Positions 28,276 to 38,121 are shown, counted from the stretch's first letter. The stretch is DNA of 64,000 nucleotides from ZC4RG30 sp039932715 (GCA_039932715.1 JBDTPN010000013.1:18683-82682), one strand, 5' to 3'. The notes: generated from the letters alone by a model not told the origin. Numbers and translations are program-made.

Positions 28276-28971
28276 TTAACCCTGAGTTTTCACCACCTCA
28301 TCACGAACATAGACGGGCTGGGCCGCTGTGGCATCCAGCCAGGGCTCCCCGGACGCCAGGTCGATTTGGGCCAGAGTTACCACGTCATGGGCATGTGGCT
28401 CGGCGTCGGCAAAGCAGCATTGCTCGTCCATGCCCAACTGGGCGCTGATCTGCACATGCGCGGCCAGCCCCATTCCAATGGCCAGCAATGGCCGCTTACC
28501 CACGGCGGCCAGCAGCGAAGCCGGCGACCCCACACGTTCTGGCAAGGCTTCTTCGAGAAGCTGATTTTCGCCAGCCTGGTAAGTGGCCCAGTACACCTCT
28601 CCCATGCGCGCATCCATGCAGGCCAGTATGACTGCGGGTCCATTCCCCGGATTGGCACGGCGTCGGGCCTGCTGGGCCAGGGCGCGCAGGTCGGATACGG
28701 GACGAATGGGCAAATCCGCCCCCAACGCCAATCCCTGGGTGACGCTGGCGGCCACGCGTACGCCAGTGAATGAGCCTGGCCCGCGGCCGAATGCAATTCC
28801 ATCCAGATGCCGCAAAGTCGTTCCCGCTTCGGCCAGCAATGCGTCAATCATCGGCAACAGCAGCTGCGCGTGGCCGCGCGCTGTTGCCACTGATCGCAGC
28901 AACAGTTGATCGTGCAGCAGCAAGGCCGCCGAGCATTGGGCGCTGGCCGTATCGAGCGCCAGAATTTTCAT
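28276..28971 (-). CDS. tsaB: TsaB, tRNA threonylcarbamoyladenosine complex subunit
   Basis: TsaB is the scaffold partner of TsaD and TsaE in making t6A37 in ANN-decoding tRNAs. The 231 residues have the ASKHA N-terminal LALDTASAQCSAALLL and the conserved FGRGPGSFTGVRVAASVTQGL (about residues 60-80). The start overlaps the helicase stop by ATGA. It is often found beside a DinG-family helicase in gammaproteobacteria. Confidence 0.93.
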   Translation of the reverse strand: MKILALDTASAQCSAALLLHDQLLLRSVATARGHAQLLLPMIDALLAEAGTTLRHLDGIAFGRGPGSFTGVRVAASVTQGLALGADLPIRPVSDLRALAQQARRRANPGNGPAVILACMDARMGEVYWATYQAGENQLLEEALPERVGSPASLLAAVGKRPLLAIGMGLAAHVQISAQLGMDEQCCFADAEPHAHDVVTLAQIDLASGEPWLDATAAQPVYVRDEVVKTQG

Positions 28972-30905
28972 GCGGGTGTAGCCAGGCTTTGCAGGAATCG
29001 ACGCGCCTCGCCGATATCCCGCGTGCGCCGCATGGGCGGCAGGCTGGCCAGCAGCTTGCGTCCATAGCTGCGTCCCGTCAGCCGCGGATCGCAGATGGCC
29101 ACGACGCCCTGGTCGGTTTCACTGCGGATCAACCTGCCCACACCTTGCTTGAGCGCCAGGGCAGCCTCTGGAACCTGGATGTCATTGAATGGATTTTCAC
29201 CCTGCTCGCGCGCGTGCTGCAGCCGCGCGCGCAGCACCGGATCGTCGGGCGAAGCAAACGGCAGGCGGTCGATGATGACCAGACGCAGTGCCGGGCCCTG
29301 CACGTCCACTCCTTCCCAGAAACTGGCTGTGCCCAGCAGCACCGCATCGCCATGACCGCGAAATTCACGCAGCAATTGTTCTCGCGGCGCGTCTCCCTGC
29401 ACCAGCAGTGTGTACCTGGCCGTCGCACCCGTGCCCCAGATGGCGCGCAGCTCACGTGCCGCGGCTTCCAGCGCGCGATGACTGGTGAACAACACGAACG
29501 CGCCACCCTGCGACGCGTCCACCAGTGCGGTCACATTGCGCATGAACGCGGGCATGAATTCGGCAGCGGACGGTTCCGGCATTGCCTCGGGCATGTAGAG
29601 CAATGCCTGGTTGGCGTAATCGAACGGACTGTCGATGCATAGGGTTTCACAGCCATCCTCCAACCCCATGCGGCGTGTGAAATGCGAGAAATCACCGGCC
29701 ACCGCCAGCGTTGCCGACGCGAACACCCAGGCCGCTGGCCGCGCCTGCCAGATGGAGCGCAGGGTCCCGCTGATCTCGAAGGGCACCAGTTGCGCCGAAA
29801 AACCCCGACTGCTGCCGGCCAGCAGCCGCGCGCCCTGCCCCTGCGTCGCATGCAGCATCGAATCAAGTTCTCCTGCCAGCACCGTGACGCGCGCTGCGCA
29901 CTGCTGCAGTGACTCACCGCCATCCAGCGCGACCACTTCGTCGGCCAGATCGGACAATGCGGTGACCAGCGTCGCCGCAGCCATGTCGACCGTGGCCAGG
30001 CCGTCATCCCAGGCCACGCGGCCCGCCCCACCCACAACCCGTGCGACTTCCTGGATGACACGGCGCAGTGCATCGCGGGTCTTGCCTTCGCCACCGGCAA
30101 GATGCGTGGTCGCGAACCCGCCATGCAGCAGGATATCGGGTAATTCCCCCAGCACCTGTTCAACGGCGCGACTGCCAAATTGGCTGCCAAAAAACTGCGC
30201 GGCCAGGTCAGGAAGCTGGTGCGCCTCATCGAGGATCACTGCGTCGGCGGTGGGCAGGATATCCCCAAACCCTTCTTCCTTGAGCGCGAGGTCCGCCAGC
30301 AGCAGATGATGATTGACGATGACCAGATCCGCCTCGTTGGCGCGGCGCCGCGCGGCGAACACATGGCAGCGCGCAAATTCGGCGCAGCGATTTCCGGTGC
30401 AATTATCGCGCGTGGAGGTCATGCGTTCGCGCAGCGGATGGTTGTCCGGCAATGCAGTCAGCTCAGCCAGGTCACCCTCGTCAGTGGATAACGCCCAGCG
30501 CGAAATGTTTGCGCGCAGCTCCCCGTCTGCGCCCAGCTGCAACTCTGCTCCCAGCCGCGCATATCGCTCACGGCACAGATAGTTGGCCCGGCCCTTGAGC
30601 AGCGCGATGCTGACCACGCGTCCCAGCACACGCCCCAGCAGCGGCAGGTCGCGATGAAACAGCTGGTCCTGCAGAGTGCGTGTACCGGTGGAAATGATCA
30701 CCCGCTTCCCCGACAGCAGCGCTGGCACCAGATAGGCAAAGGTCTTGCCGGTGCCAGTGCCGGCTTCCACCACCAGCCAGCGATTCTGCTGCAGGGCCTG
30801 CGCGACGTGGCTGGCCATCTGCAACTGGGATTCGCGCGGCCGAAACTCGGGCAGTGCCCGGCCCAGTGGCCCGTCGTCCGCAAAAATGTCATCGAAGTTA
30901 TGCAC
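28968..30905 (-). CDS. DinG/YoaA-family Fe-S DNA helicase
   Basis: This is an XPD-like superfamily 2 helicase that unwinds 5' to 3' and is linked to repair and replication stress. The 645 residues show Walker A GTGTGKT (49-55). Four cysteines lie where the 4Fe-4S domain sits (C111, C169, C174, C180). The DEAH box is at 226-229, and helicase motif VI (LKQGVGRLIRSETDQGV) is near residue 595. Length and the tsaB neighbour favour YoaA over DinG. Confidence 0.92.
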   Translation of the reverse strand: MHNFDDIFADDGPLGRALPEFRPRESQLQMASHVAQALQQNRWLVVEAGTGTGKTFAYLVPALLSGKRVIISTGTRTLQDQLFHRDLPLLGRVLGRVVSIALLKGRANYLCRERYARLGAELQLGADGELRANISRWALSTDEGDLAELTALPDNHPLRERMTSTRDNCTGNRCAEFARCHVFAARRRANEADLVIVNHHLLLADLALKEEGFGDILPTADAVILDEAHQLPDLAAQFFGSQFGSRAVEQVLGELPDILLHGGFATTHLAGGEGKTRDALRRVIQEVARVVGGAGRVAWDDGLATVDMAAATLVTALSDLADEVVALDGGESLQQCAARVTVLAGELDSMLHATQGQGARLLAGSSRGFSAQLVPFEISGTLRSIWQARPAAWVFASATLAVAGDFSHFTRRMGLEDGCETLCIDSPFDYANQALLYMPEAMPEPSAAEFMPAFMRNVTALVDASQGGAFVLFTSHRALEAAARELRAIWGTGATARYTLLVQGDAPREQLLREFRGHGDAVLLGTASFWEGVDVQGPALRLVIIDRLPFASPDDPVLRARLQHAREQGENPFNDIQVPEAALALKQGVGRLIRSETDQGVVAICDPRLTGRSYGRKLLASLPPMRRTRDIGEARRFLQSLATPA

Positions 30906-31098
30906 GGTGGGCCACGGTCCGGACTGCGCGGGCCGGCGTCAACCCCCGGAACACCAGCTGTTTTACAGAATTTGGCATTGCACCATAATGAAGAGGGTCG
31001 AGGCCCGGTATCGAGCAGCTGATTGCTGGCTAGGCAGCATCTTCTTCAGCCAGTGGGTATACTCTCTTCCCCCGAAAAAGTGTTGGCAGGAAAGTCAC

Positions 31099-32880
31099 AT
31101 GGCAACAGCGCCCCACGCGTTCAAACCCAAATCGCTGGCGGAGATTTCGCCTGACGTAGCAGCCTGGGTGACCAGTGTCGCGGCCACCACACTGGCCGAT
31201 CGCATCCACTGGTGCGATGGCAGCGCCGCGGAAACCGCCGCGCTGCGCGAGGAATTGATCGCGCGCCGCGAACTGCAGCCGCTCAATGCACAGACTTTCC
31301 CTGATTGTTTTCTGGCCCGCTCGCATTCCAGCGACGTGGCACGTGTGGAACACCTGACATTCATCTGCACCACGCGTCACGAAGACGCGGGCCCCAACAA
31401 CAACTGGATGGCCCCCGAAGAAGGGCATGCCACCATGGACGCGTTGTTTGCCGGCTGCATGCAGGGCCGCACGCTGTACGTGGTTCCCTATTGCATGGGC
31501 CCCATCGATTCACCGTATTCGCGCTGTGGCGTCGAGATCACTGACAGCGCCTACGTGGTGCTCAACATGGCCATCATGACCCGCATGGGGCGTCTGGCGC
31601 TTGAACGCATCGCGGCCGATGGCGGGAAGTTCGTCCGTGGCCTGCACTCGATTGGCGAACTGGATCCGGATCGCCGGTTCATCATGCACTTCCCCGAAGA
31701 GCTGTCCATCCAGAGCTTCGGCTCCGGATATGGCGGCAACGCGCTGCTGGGCAAGAAATGCCACGCGCTGCGCATTGCCAGCTACCAGGCGCGCACCGAG
31801 GGCTGGCTCGCCGAACACATGCTGATCGTGGGTTTGAAGAACCCGCAGGGCGAACTGCATTACATCGCCTGCGCCTTCCCGTCGGCCTGCGGCAAAACCA
31901 ATCTGGCCATGCTGATTCCCCCGGACTCCATGCCAGGCTGGGAAGTTTTCACAGTGGGCGACGACATCTGCTGGATGCAGCCCGGACCTGACGGTCGCCT
32001 GTGGGCAATCAATCCGGAGTCGGGCTATTTCGGAGTCGCGCCGGGCACCAGCACCAAGACCAATCGCAATGCCTTCGAAACCATTCGCCGGCATACGCTG
32101 TTCACAAATGTTGCCCTCACCGCCAGCAACGAGCCCTGGTGGGAAGGCATTGGTTCTGGCGAACCTGCCATCGACTGGCAGGGTCGTCCCTACGAAGCCA
32201 AGAATGGACCCGCGGCGCATCCCAATTCGCGCTTCACGGTCAGCGCGGTTTACAACCCGGCGTATACGAAAGAAGCCGAGAATCCGCGCGGCGTTCCCAT
32301 TTCGGCGGTGGTGTTCGGCGGCCGTCGCCGCGAACTGGCGCCACTGGTATACGAGGCGCGCGACTGGCAGCACGGTGTGCTGGTGGGCGCGTCGGTTGCG
32401 TCGGAGACCACGGCAGCCGCCACCGGTACGGTGGGCGTGGTGCGTCGCGACTCCATGGCCATGAAGCCTTTCTGTGGCTACAACTTCGGTGATTACTTCG
32501 CCCACTGGCTCAAGGTGGGTGCCAACCTCAAGTCACCACCGCGCATCTTCCACGTCAACTGGTTCCGCCAGGGAGCGGATGGCAAGTTCCTGTGGCCGGG
32601 TTTTGGCGACAATCTGCGCGTGCTGTCCTGGATGCTGGATCGCTGCGCCGGTCGCGCCGCAGCCAATGATACGGCCATCGGCTTCCTGCCGCGCCCCGAG
32701 GACCTCAACGTCGCAGGCTTAGGTATCAAGCCGGAGGTATTGCAGGAACTGCTGAGCGTAAAGCCCGCCGCGTGGCGCGCCGAACTCAAGGACATCCGGG
32801 CCTATCTGGACGAATATGGATCGCGCACACCCAAGGCCCTCTATGCAGAGCTGGACGGCGTGGAAAAACGCCTAGGCTGA
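31099..32880 (+). CDS. pckG: PckG, GTP-dependent phosphoenolpyruvate carboxykinase
   Basis: This enzyme interconverts oxaloacetate and PEP using GTP, the first step of gluconeogenesis. From the ATG at 31099 (AGGAAAG upstream) it has 593 residues. It shows the mobile and kinase loops of the GTP class (ACAFPSACGKTNLAML, K266), the GSGYGGNALLGKKC region and the FCGYNFGDYFAHW nucleotide-contact region. A longer reading from 30745 is rejected because it runs through the helicase start. It converges with the cyclase gene. Confidence 0.95.
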   Translation: MATAPHAFKPKSLAEISPDVAAWVTSVAATTLADRIHWCDGSAAETAALREELIARRELQPLNAQTFPDCFLARSHSSDVARVEHLTFICTTRHEDAGPNNNWMAPEEGHATMDALFAGCMQGRTLYVVPYCMGPIDSPYSRCGVEITDSAYVVLNMAIMTRMGRLALERIAADGGKFVRGLHSIGELDPDRRFIMHFPEELSIQSFGSGYGGNALLGKKCHALRIASYQARTEGWLAEHMLIVGLKNPQGELHYIACAFPSACGKTNLAMLIPPDSMPGWEVFTVGDDICWMQPGPDGRLWAINPESGYFGVAPGTSTKTNRNAFETIRRHTLFTNVALTASNEPWWEGIGSGEPAIDWQGRPYEAKNGPAAHPNSRFTVSAVYNPAYTKEAENPRGVPISAVVFGGRRRELAPLVYEARDWQHGVLVGASVASETTAAATGTVGVVRRDSMAMKPFCGYNFGDYFAHWLKVGANLKSPPRIFHVNWFRQGADGKFLWPGFGDNLRVLSWMLDRCAGRAAANDTAIGFLPRPEDLNVAGLGIKPEVLQELLSVKPAAWRAELKDIRAYLDEYGSRTPKALYAELDGVEKRLG

Positions 32881-32893
32881 GTAGCGCCGCTGA

Positions 32894-33799
32894 TCAGGCC
32901 TCTTCGCAGACGAATCGTATCGTCTGCGGGGATCCGGCCTCGGGCACGCGCCCCAGGCCGATGGTCCCGGACCCCTTGAGCTGCATGCTGTCGCGGCGCA
33001 CGAATGATTCTTCACCATCTTCAGCGTGAACGAAGGTGCCGTTGGTGCTCTGGTCCACCAGCAGGAACTTGTTGCGGCTGACTTCAATGCGCGCGTGTAT
33101 GCGCGATATAAGGTTGCCGCGGATGACCACCTCGTTGTCTTCAGCGCGCCCGATCGCAATCTGGGGCCGCTTCTCGTCGACCACGATTTCGCGATCGGAT
33201 AACAACAGGCGCAGTCGCTGGGTCTTGCGGTCATAGCCGCCGGCTGACGCGATCGACGGCAGCATGCTGGTGACGTCCTCGGTTTGCCACAGCACCTCGT
33301 AAAGCGTGACCTCCGCGCCCTGCCCCTTGAGCATTGCGATATCGATCTGGCGCACCGAGGCCCGCCACTCCGGCGACAACTTCTCCACCGTAGCGGCCGT
33401 GGTCATGATCTGGCCAGACTTGGCCTGGCTGGTCATGCGATTGGCGGTGTGCACAGTGGCGCCGAACACATCGCGGGCCTCAAGCACCACCGGACCAAAA
33501 TGGCAGCCGATGCGCACCGACACCGGCTGCCCCCCCACCAGCAGGGCCGGATGGGCGGAGATCTGTCGCTGTATTTGCGACGCGGCGTTAAGGGCCTGGT
33601 CGGCGGTGGGAAAGGTGGCCATCACCTCGTCGCCCATGGTCTTGATCACCGAGCCCTGGTGCTGCTCGGTGGCGGCCCGCATCAGGTCGATGCATAGCGC
33701 GACGATCTCCCGAGCCCGCTGATCGCCCATGATCTCGTAGATATGGGTGGACCCGACGACGTCAGAGAACAGGACCGCCAACTCGATATCAGTGCCCAT
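32894..33799 (-). CDS. Class III nucleotide cyclase domain fused to an FHA domain
   Basis: The cytoplasmic protein has 301 residues from ATG 33799. The N-terminal half is a class III cyclase homology domain with both metal aspartates (D13 in VLFSDVVGST; D57 in IKTMGDEVMATF) and K53. The motif usually written G-D-x-V-N-x-A-x-R reads GATVHTANR here. The Asp is Ala114 and the transition-state Asn is His117, while Arg121 remains. The C-terminal half is an FHA phosphothreonine-binding domain (IAIGRAEDN, SRIHARIEV, STNGTFV). It may make cyclic nucleotide poorly or act mainly as a binding module. It sits alone between pckG and dusA. Confidence 0.85.
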   Translation of the reverse strand: MGTDIELAVLFSDVVGSTHIYEIMGDQRAREIVALCIDLMRAATEQHQGSVIKTMGDEVMATFPTADQALNAASQIQRQISAHPALLVGGQPVSVRIGCHFGPVVLEARDVFGATVHTANRMTSQAKSGQIMTTAATVEKLSPEWRASVRQIDIAMLKGQGAEVTLYEVLWQTEDVTSMLPSIASAGGYDRKTQRLRLLLSDREIVVDEKRPQIAIGRAEDNEVVIRGNLISRIHARIEVSRNKFLLVDQSTNGTFVHAEDGEESFVRRDSMQLKGSGTIGLGRVPEAGSPQTIRFVCEEA

Positions 33800-33892
33800 G
33801 CCACCCAAAAGTGTGAACCAGTTCACAACTTTGAAGCAAGAGTGCATGGAAAACAAGACACTTACGCCGGACTTTCAATGTCCGTTGAAGCT

Positions 33893-34915
33893 TTAAGCCA
33901 CCAGCTCGCGGGCGCGCACGAACAGCTCGTCCACCGGCACGCCGCGCTGCGCCTCCAGGGACAGCAATTGGCGCAAAGCCTTGGCACCAGGGCGGCCGTT
34001 GAGCAGGCCGAGCATGTGTCGCGTAATGGCGCTGAGACGAGTGCCCGCAGCGACTTCGGCGCGCGCATAGTCATTCATTACGTCAAGGATCTGCCTGGCT
34101 CCTGGCCTCGGCAAGCGATCTTCGGGAAACAATGCCTGATGCAGGTCAGAAAGCAGCCAGGGGCGGTGATAGGCCTCGCGCCCGATCATCACTCCGTCGC
34201 ACCACAGCAGCGCCTCCACCATCGGCGGAACTTCACGCATGCCGCCGTTCACGATCACTGGTGTATCTGGAACCGCTGCGCGCAGACGCTGTACTACATC
34301 GTAGCGCAGCGGTGGAACCGTGCGGTTGTCATGCGGTGAAAGACCGCCCAGCACCGCCTTGCGTGCATGGACAATCACTGCATCTGACCCTGCCGCAATG
34401 ATCTGCCGCGTGAAATCGGCGAGATGTTCGAAGTCGAGGTCGTCGAAGCGCAGCATGGCAACGCTGGCATCCAGCGACGGATCACCGTGCCGGTTGACCA
34501 CCCCGATACGCATTTTTACCGTAACTGGTATCGACACCGCCGCGCACATGGCGGCGACACATTCAGCGACAACTTTCGGCGTCTCCATCAGGCAGGCGCC
34601 AAACGAGCCGGAACTGACGCGATCACTGGGGCAGCCGCAGTTGAGGTTGATCTCGCGATAACCGGCGTCCTCACCGACACGCGCAGCAATCGCCAGATCG
34701 GCGGGATTCGATCCTCCAAGTTGCAATGCCACAGGCTGCTCGGCTTGCGAGAACTGCAGCAACCGTGCGCGGTCGCCGCGCAGGATAGCTGCTGCGGTGA
34801 TCATCTCCGTGTACAGCAGCGCGCGCGGCGAGAACTGGCGCAGGAAGAACCGGCAGTGACGGTCGGTCCAGTCCATCATCGGGGCCACGGAAATTCTTCG
34901 GTCTAAGTCATTCAT
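33893..34915 (-). CDS. dusA: DusA, tRNA-dihydrouridine(20/20a) synthase
   Basis: This FMN enzyme reduces uridines in the tRNA D-loop. The 340 residues start DLDRRISVAPMMDWTDRHCR and keep the catalytic cysteine in NLNCGCPSDRVSSG (C95), the FMN-phosphate region VIVNGGMRE and the Dus end motif. The 5' end is a known integration target for dusA-type integrases. Here codons about 12-18 and everything upstream recur several times to the right, so the present start and promoter may have been supplied by an inserted element. The ATG at 34913-34915 matches the start in all the complete fragment copies. Confidence 0.95.
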   Translation of the reverse strand: MNDLDRRISVAPMMDWTDRHCRFFLRQFSPRALLYTEMITAAAILRGDRARLLQFSQAEQPVALQLGGSNPADLAIAARVGEDAGYREINLNCGCPSDRVSSGSFGACLMETPKVVAECVAAMCAAVSIPVTVKMRIGVVNRHGDPSLDASVAMLRFDDLDFEHLADFTRQIIAAGSDAVIVHARKAVLGGLSPHDNRTVPPLRYDVVQRLRAAVPDTPVIVNGGMREVPPMVEALLWCDGVMIGREAYHRPWLLSDLHQALFPEDRLPRPGARQILDVMNDYARAEVAAGTRLSAITRHMLGLLNGRPGAKALRQLLSLEAQRGVPVDELFVRARELVA

Positions 34916-35125
34916 CCTGCACGACATTTTCTTGATGCGCCCGTCGAGTCAGAAATTGGACGGACTGCAATTACGAACTCGATTGAATTGCCACGTTTTT
35001 TGACGGGAATGCCTATTTTTCCAGTTCTTTCCATACTCGTATTACTGAGTCACTACTGTGCGTCTAAGGGCGTTTTCGACTTGGAGAGGTGACAGAAAGG
35101 TGACAAGAATAGCTTGACGCCTGCA
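34867..35125. repeat. att repeat copy 1: dusA 5' end, upstream region and box pair
   Basis: Core (34867-34896) lies in codons about 7-17 of dusA. The next 57 bp beyond the start match copy 4 at all but one base, including ATTGGACGGAC (34955-34965). A further 25-bp stretch (CCTATTTTTCCAGT...) also matches. It ends with two AGGTGACA boxes at 35087 and 35098, followed by an imperfect inverted copy of AGGTGACAAG. The rest of the gap to 35270 holds nothing recognised. Confidence 0.85.
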
Positions 35126-35270
35126 GGAAGCCAGAATGGTCGCGACTTCGATTGTTTGTTCCGCGCAGACCCGGTCTGCACAGCATCTTGCGTCGTACCT
35201 CAAAATCCCCAACGCGTAACCGCCGATCTGAACGCAGCGACATCTGCACCAGTTTTCGGTCGTTGGTCCC

Positions 35271-36218
35271 TTAGGGCATATTGAGGAAGTCCAGAACGCG
35301 CGTTGCCACTTTGTCCGGAGCATACAAGTAGGGCATGTGATAGCCGCGGTCGATGAGCACGAGATCGCTCTTGATTTCCTTCGCCAGCCGGACGCCCTTT
35401 GACGCCGGAAAGAACGGGTCATTCGCGCCCCAAATCACGAGGGACGGGGATGAGAGTTTGGGGAGGTCGTTCACCAGCGCTTCGGCGTCGGGGCTATGGT
35501 GATAGGTGTACATCATCGCCCGAATAGTGTCGGTTGAATCCTTTACCCGCAGGAGACGCAGGCAACGGTCGCTCGATTGCGCCTTGCAGAATCGCGTGAT
35601 GATGCTGGAGGGACCTCCGCCAGTCACATGCCAGGCGACGGCGCGACCGATACCCAGTGGCCATTGGATGATGTTATCGGAGGCGGTGCGCTCGTAGTAC
35701 ACAGCCGCGTCTATGAATACAATGCGGCGCACACGAGTCGGATAGTCGAGCGCAAAACGTGCTGCGATCGCGCCACCAAAGGAATGGCCGATGACTTCCA
35801 CCTGTGCCACGCCAAGCTGATCCAATATTGCCGCGAGTGAATCCGAATAGCTCTTAATCGTGTAGTAAGGACCGGGTGTGGTGTTGCGTTCGGAATATCC
35901 GTATCCAAGGTTATCGGGCATGATGAGTGCGCGTTGCGCTGCGAGCTTGTCGGCCCAGGGCTGCCACATGAGGTGACCCACAGGAGAAAAGCCATGGATC
36001 AACAGAATCGGAGGGCCATTGGTATCAGCCTTCACGTTGCCCACGGTGAGCACATGCCACCGGTGTCCCTCTATGGACATATAGCGGCCCGGAGCGTCCG
36101 TATCAGCTGACAGCACTTCCTCCTTGTTGATCCTGTGATTGGCGTGAATCACAACGCCGGCCAGTGCGATCAGCACAATGGCAATGACACCCGCCAGAAT
36201 TTTTAGCGCTCTTCTCAT
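35271..36218 (-). CDS. Alpha/beta hydrolase, membrane-anchored (cassette 1)
   Basis: The 315 residues carry an N-terminal membrane helix or uncleaved signal (7-26) and then an alpha/beta-hydrolase fold. The oxyanion region is LIHGFSPVG. The nucleophile elbow is GHSFGG (S146), with the likely acid D267 (WGANDPFF) and H294 (RGYHMPY). The substrate is unknown; the size fits esterases, epoxide hydrolases and C-C hydrolases. It is the last gene of a three-gene minus-strand unit with a membrane protein and PadR, which suggests control by a small molecule. It probably acts at the periplasmic face. Confidence 0.82.
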   Translation of the reverse strand: MRRALKILAGVIAIVLIALAGVVIHANHRINKEEVLSADTDAPGRYMSIEGHRWHVLTVGNVKADTNGPPILLIHGFSPVGHLMWQPWADKLAAQRALIMPDNLGYGYSERNTTPGPYYTIKSYSDSLAAILDQLGVAQVEVIGHSFGGAIAARFALDYPTRVRRIVFIDAAVYYERTASDNIIQWPLGIGRAVAWHVTGGGPSSIITRFCKAQSSDRCLRLLRVKDSTDTIRAMMYTYHHSPDAEALVNDLPKLSSPSLVIWGANDPFFPASKGVRLAKEIKSDLVLIDRGYHMPYLYAPDKVATRVLDFLNMP

Positions 36219-36263
36219 AGGGATAAGGCTCCAGCTAATTCGTCACGCTCAGTTGGAGCATGT

Positions 36264-37370
36264 TCATTGCCCTGATCTGGCAACAATTCTGTCGAGCGCA
36301 GCGATCTTGTCGGCTAACTGCACGCGGCGCTGCTTATTCACCTTGATGATGGAGTATGCCAGCAGCAGGATGCACGCAACTCCAGCGATAGCTTGCACGT
36401 ACCGGCCTTGGATTATTCCAGGGATAAGCAGATTGATGAACAGTCCGGCAAATAGCGCCACGAAATACCACCACCACACGAATCGGATCGCGCGGCGCTG
36501 CCGATCAAGTTCCTTGCGATACTGAGTGATGATCTTGCCAATATCACTCTGCTCGTCCATGGGCGACACGCGACCGCGCGTCAGGTTATACGTCATCAGC
36601 AATAGGGTCAGCCCGATCCAGGTAAAGCCGATCCCCGCAACCACTGGCCGGGCGTGCAAGTCAAACCAGAAGGCGACCGCGACAAGCAGAGTGAGAGCAA
36701 TAGTCTCCACACTATTCTTGAAAACCACCTTGGAACGGAACGCTGCATAGTCCTTGCACAAATCGGCGGCGTTTGCGTCGGGGCATTCAAGCCAAGGCGC
36801 AGCGCCTACCAGATCAACTCCGGTCCGTAGAATGAACAACATCGTGAGTGCGAAGACCATGCCTCCAAACAGCCACAGCCCGGGCATGCGCCAACTCGAA
36901 TCGATAAGTCCGGAATGTGCCAGAGCCATCAGCACTGCCTGCGAGGCCATGATTGCCAGAACAAGTGCGACAAGATCGTAGAGCGCGCGAACCACAGTCC
37001 AACGGTTGGTAGTGCGATAGGCATCGCGTAGCAACAGTGCGACGAGTCCCGCGATGGTTGCGATAGCGGTGCTTGCCGAAGCGGGCACTGGGCCGCGCGT
37101 CAGATCGGTGGGCTGAAAACCGCCGAGTGAGGCGAAGACAATGAATGCTTCCAACAACAACATCGGACCACTGGTCGCGCGGCGCATTTGACTGAAAAGA
37201 ATATAGGGCAGCGTTACAAGTGCCTCGCCAAAATACCGCGATGAAGAACTGAAGCGTTCCGACAGATCGCCGGCCACTTCTTCGCGCACCATGGGTGGTA
37301 ACAGTCCGCGCACCATGCGGTCCAGTCTCACGGGGGGAGCTTCGTTATTCAGCTGCAGATCCCTCAACAT
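36264..37370 (-). CDS. Multi-pass membrane protein co-transcribed with PadR (cassette 1)
   Basis: I do not recognise a named family. From ATG 37370 it has 368 residues. A soluble N-terminus (RMVRGLLPPMVREEVAGDLSERF) resembles the short permease-prefix segment seen in PadR-linked membrane proteins. About eight membrane helices follow, with a charged loop at about 270-295. A TTG at 37385 would overlap padR by 10 bp; the ATG has GGGGTGAG upstream and is preferred. PadR-linked membrane proteins of this kind often respond to membrane-active compounds, but the role here is open. Confidence 0.68.
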   Translation of the reverse strand: MLRDLQLNNEAPPVRLDRMVRGLLPPMVREEVAGDLSERFSSSSRYFGEALVTLPYILFSQMRRATSGPMLLLEAFIVFASLGGFQPTDLTRGPVPASASTAIATIAGLVALLLRDAYRTTNRWTVVRALYDLVALVLAIMASQAVLMALAHSGLIDSSWRMPGLWLFGGMVFALTMLFILRTGVDLVGAAPWLECPDANAADLCKDYAAFRSKVVFKNSVETIALTLLVAVAFWFDLHARPVVAGIGFTWIGLTLLLMTYNLTRGRVSPMDEQSDIGKIITQYRKELDRQRRAIRFVWWWYFVALFAGLFINLLIPGIIQGRYVQAIAGVACILLLAYSIIKVNKQRRVQLADKIAALDRIVARSGQ

Positions 37371-37375
37371 CGCGC

Positions 37376-37708
37376 TCACCCCCAACTGTGATCGACGACC
37401 CTTAAAATCCGGCGAGAGGTGGCGGCGGACTCCTTCAAGGCGTTCTCGCCCGCGACGGTTAGGCGGTAGTAGCGTTTGGACCTGCCACCTCGCTTCTGAG
37501 TTGGATCAGCTAGCCAACTACGGACCAATCCTTTGTCCTCGACGCGGTCGAGCGTGCTATATGCCGCGCCCAGTTTGATCGGCCTTCCGGCCAACCCCTC
37601 GATTTCCGCGTGAATGGTGACGCCATAGGCGCCTTCGCCGAGGCGCAGGATGCTCGTGAGGACGAGTTGCTCAAAGCTGCCAAGGGAGGGCCTCTCTCCA
37701 TTATTCAT
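37376..37708 (-). CDS. PadR-family transcriptional regulator (cassette 1)
   Basis: This 110-residue winged-helix repressor contains LGSFEQLVLTSILRLGEGAYG, the PadR opening, and KRGGRSKRYYRLTVAGENAL, the wing. It is a short PadR with little C-terminal dimerisation segment. A CATAC-TTT-GTATG palindrome covers its start codon, so it probably represses its own operon. No ribosome site is visible, and a -10-like TATTAC ends nine bases before the ATG, so the message may be nearly leaderless. Confidence 0.88.
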   Translation of the reverse strand: MNNGERPSLGSFEQLVLTSILRLGEGAYGVTIHAEIEGLAGRPIKLGAAYSTLDRVEDKGLVRSWLADPTQKRGGRSKRYYRLTVAGENALKESAATSRRILRVVDHSWG

Positions 37709-37718
37709 ACTTTGTATG
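37706..37718. promoter_or_regulatory. Candidate PadR operator
   Basis: Perfect 5-bp inverted repeat CATAC-TTT-GTATG over the padR start codon. Proposed from position and symmetry only. Confidence 0.4.
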
Positions 37719-37857
37719 TAATATCACGGTTTCCGCCAGGAGGCTAGCGGCGGGAACCTTCGCAGCTCACCTCAGTGGTCTTTAGCTGTGCGCATTGCAC
37801 CTACGCCGACGCGCTTGCTACTCACCAGTACTACGACTCCACACACCGATGCGAGAA

Positions 37858-38085
37858 CTACCGTAGGCGTGTCACCCATTGAATCTCGCCGACGCCCGAA
37901 TTGGAGGTGACGTAGAGGTGACAAGGCTTTTTGAGGGAGTGTAAGTGTTTGATCTCCATGCTCGACTCGACATAGTCCGTCCACTCCATCATCGGGGCCA
38001 CGGAAATTCGTCGGTCTAAGTCTTTCATTCCACGCATCTTTTTCTAGATAAATCCGTCCAGTCAAATATTGGACGGACTGCAATT
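37858..38085. repeat. att repeat copy 2 with a 56-codon DusA-start open frame
   Basis: AGGTGAC boxes at 37905 and 37916, the conserved terminal sequence, core at 37980-38009, the dusA-like ATG at 38026-38028, and upstream dusA sequence to ATTGGACGGAC (38068-38078). On the minus strand the dusA start opens a 56-residue frame (38028 down to 37858) that leaves DusA after about 18 residues and continues IKHLHSLKKPCHLYVTS through the boxes. The rest of the gap 37719-37904 holds nothing recognised. Confidence 0.85.
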
Positions 38086-38121
38086 CTCCTGTCGATCTAT
38101 TTTCCACAGGCGACGACCCAC

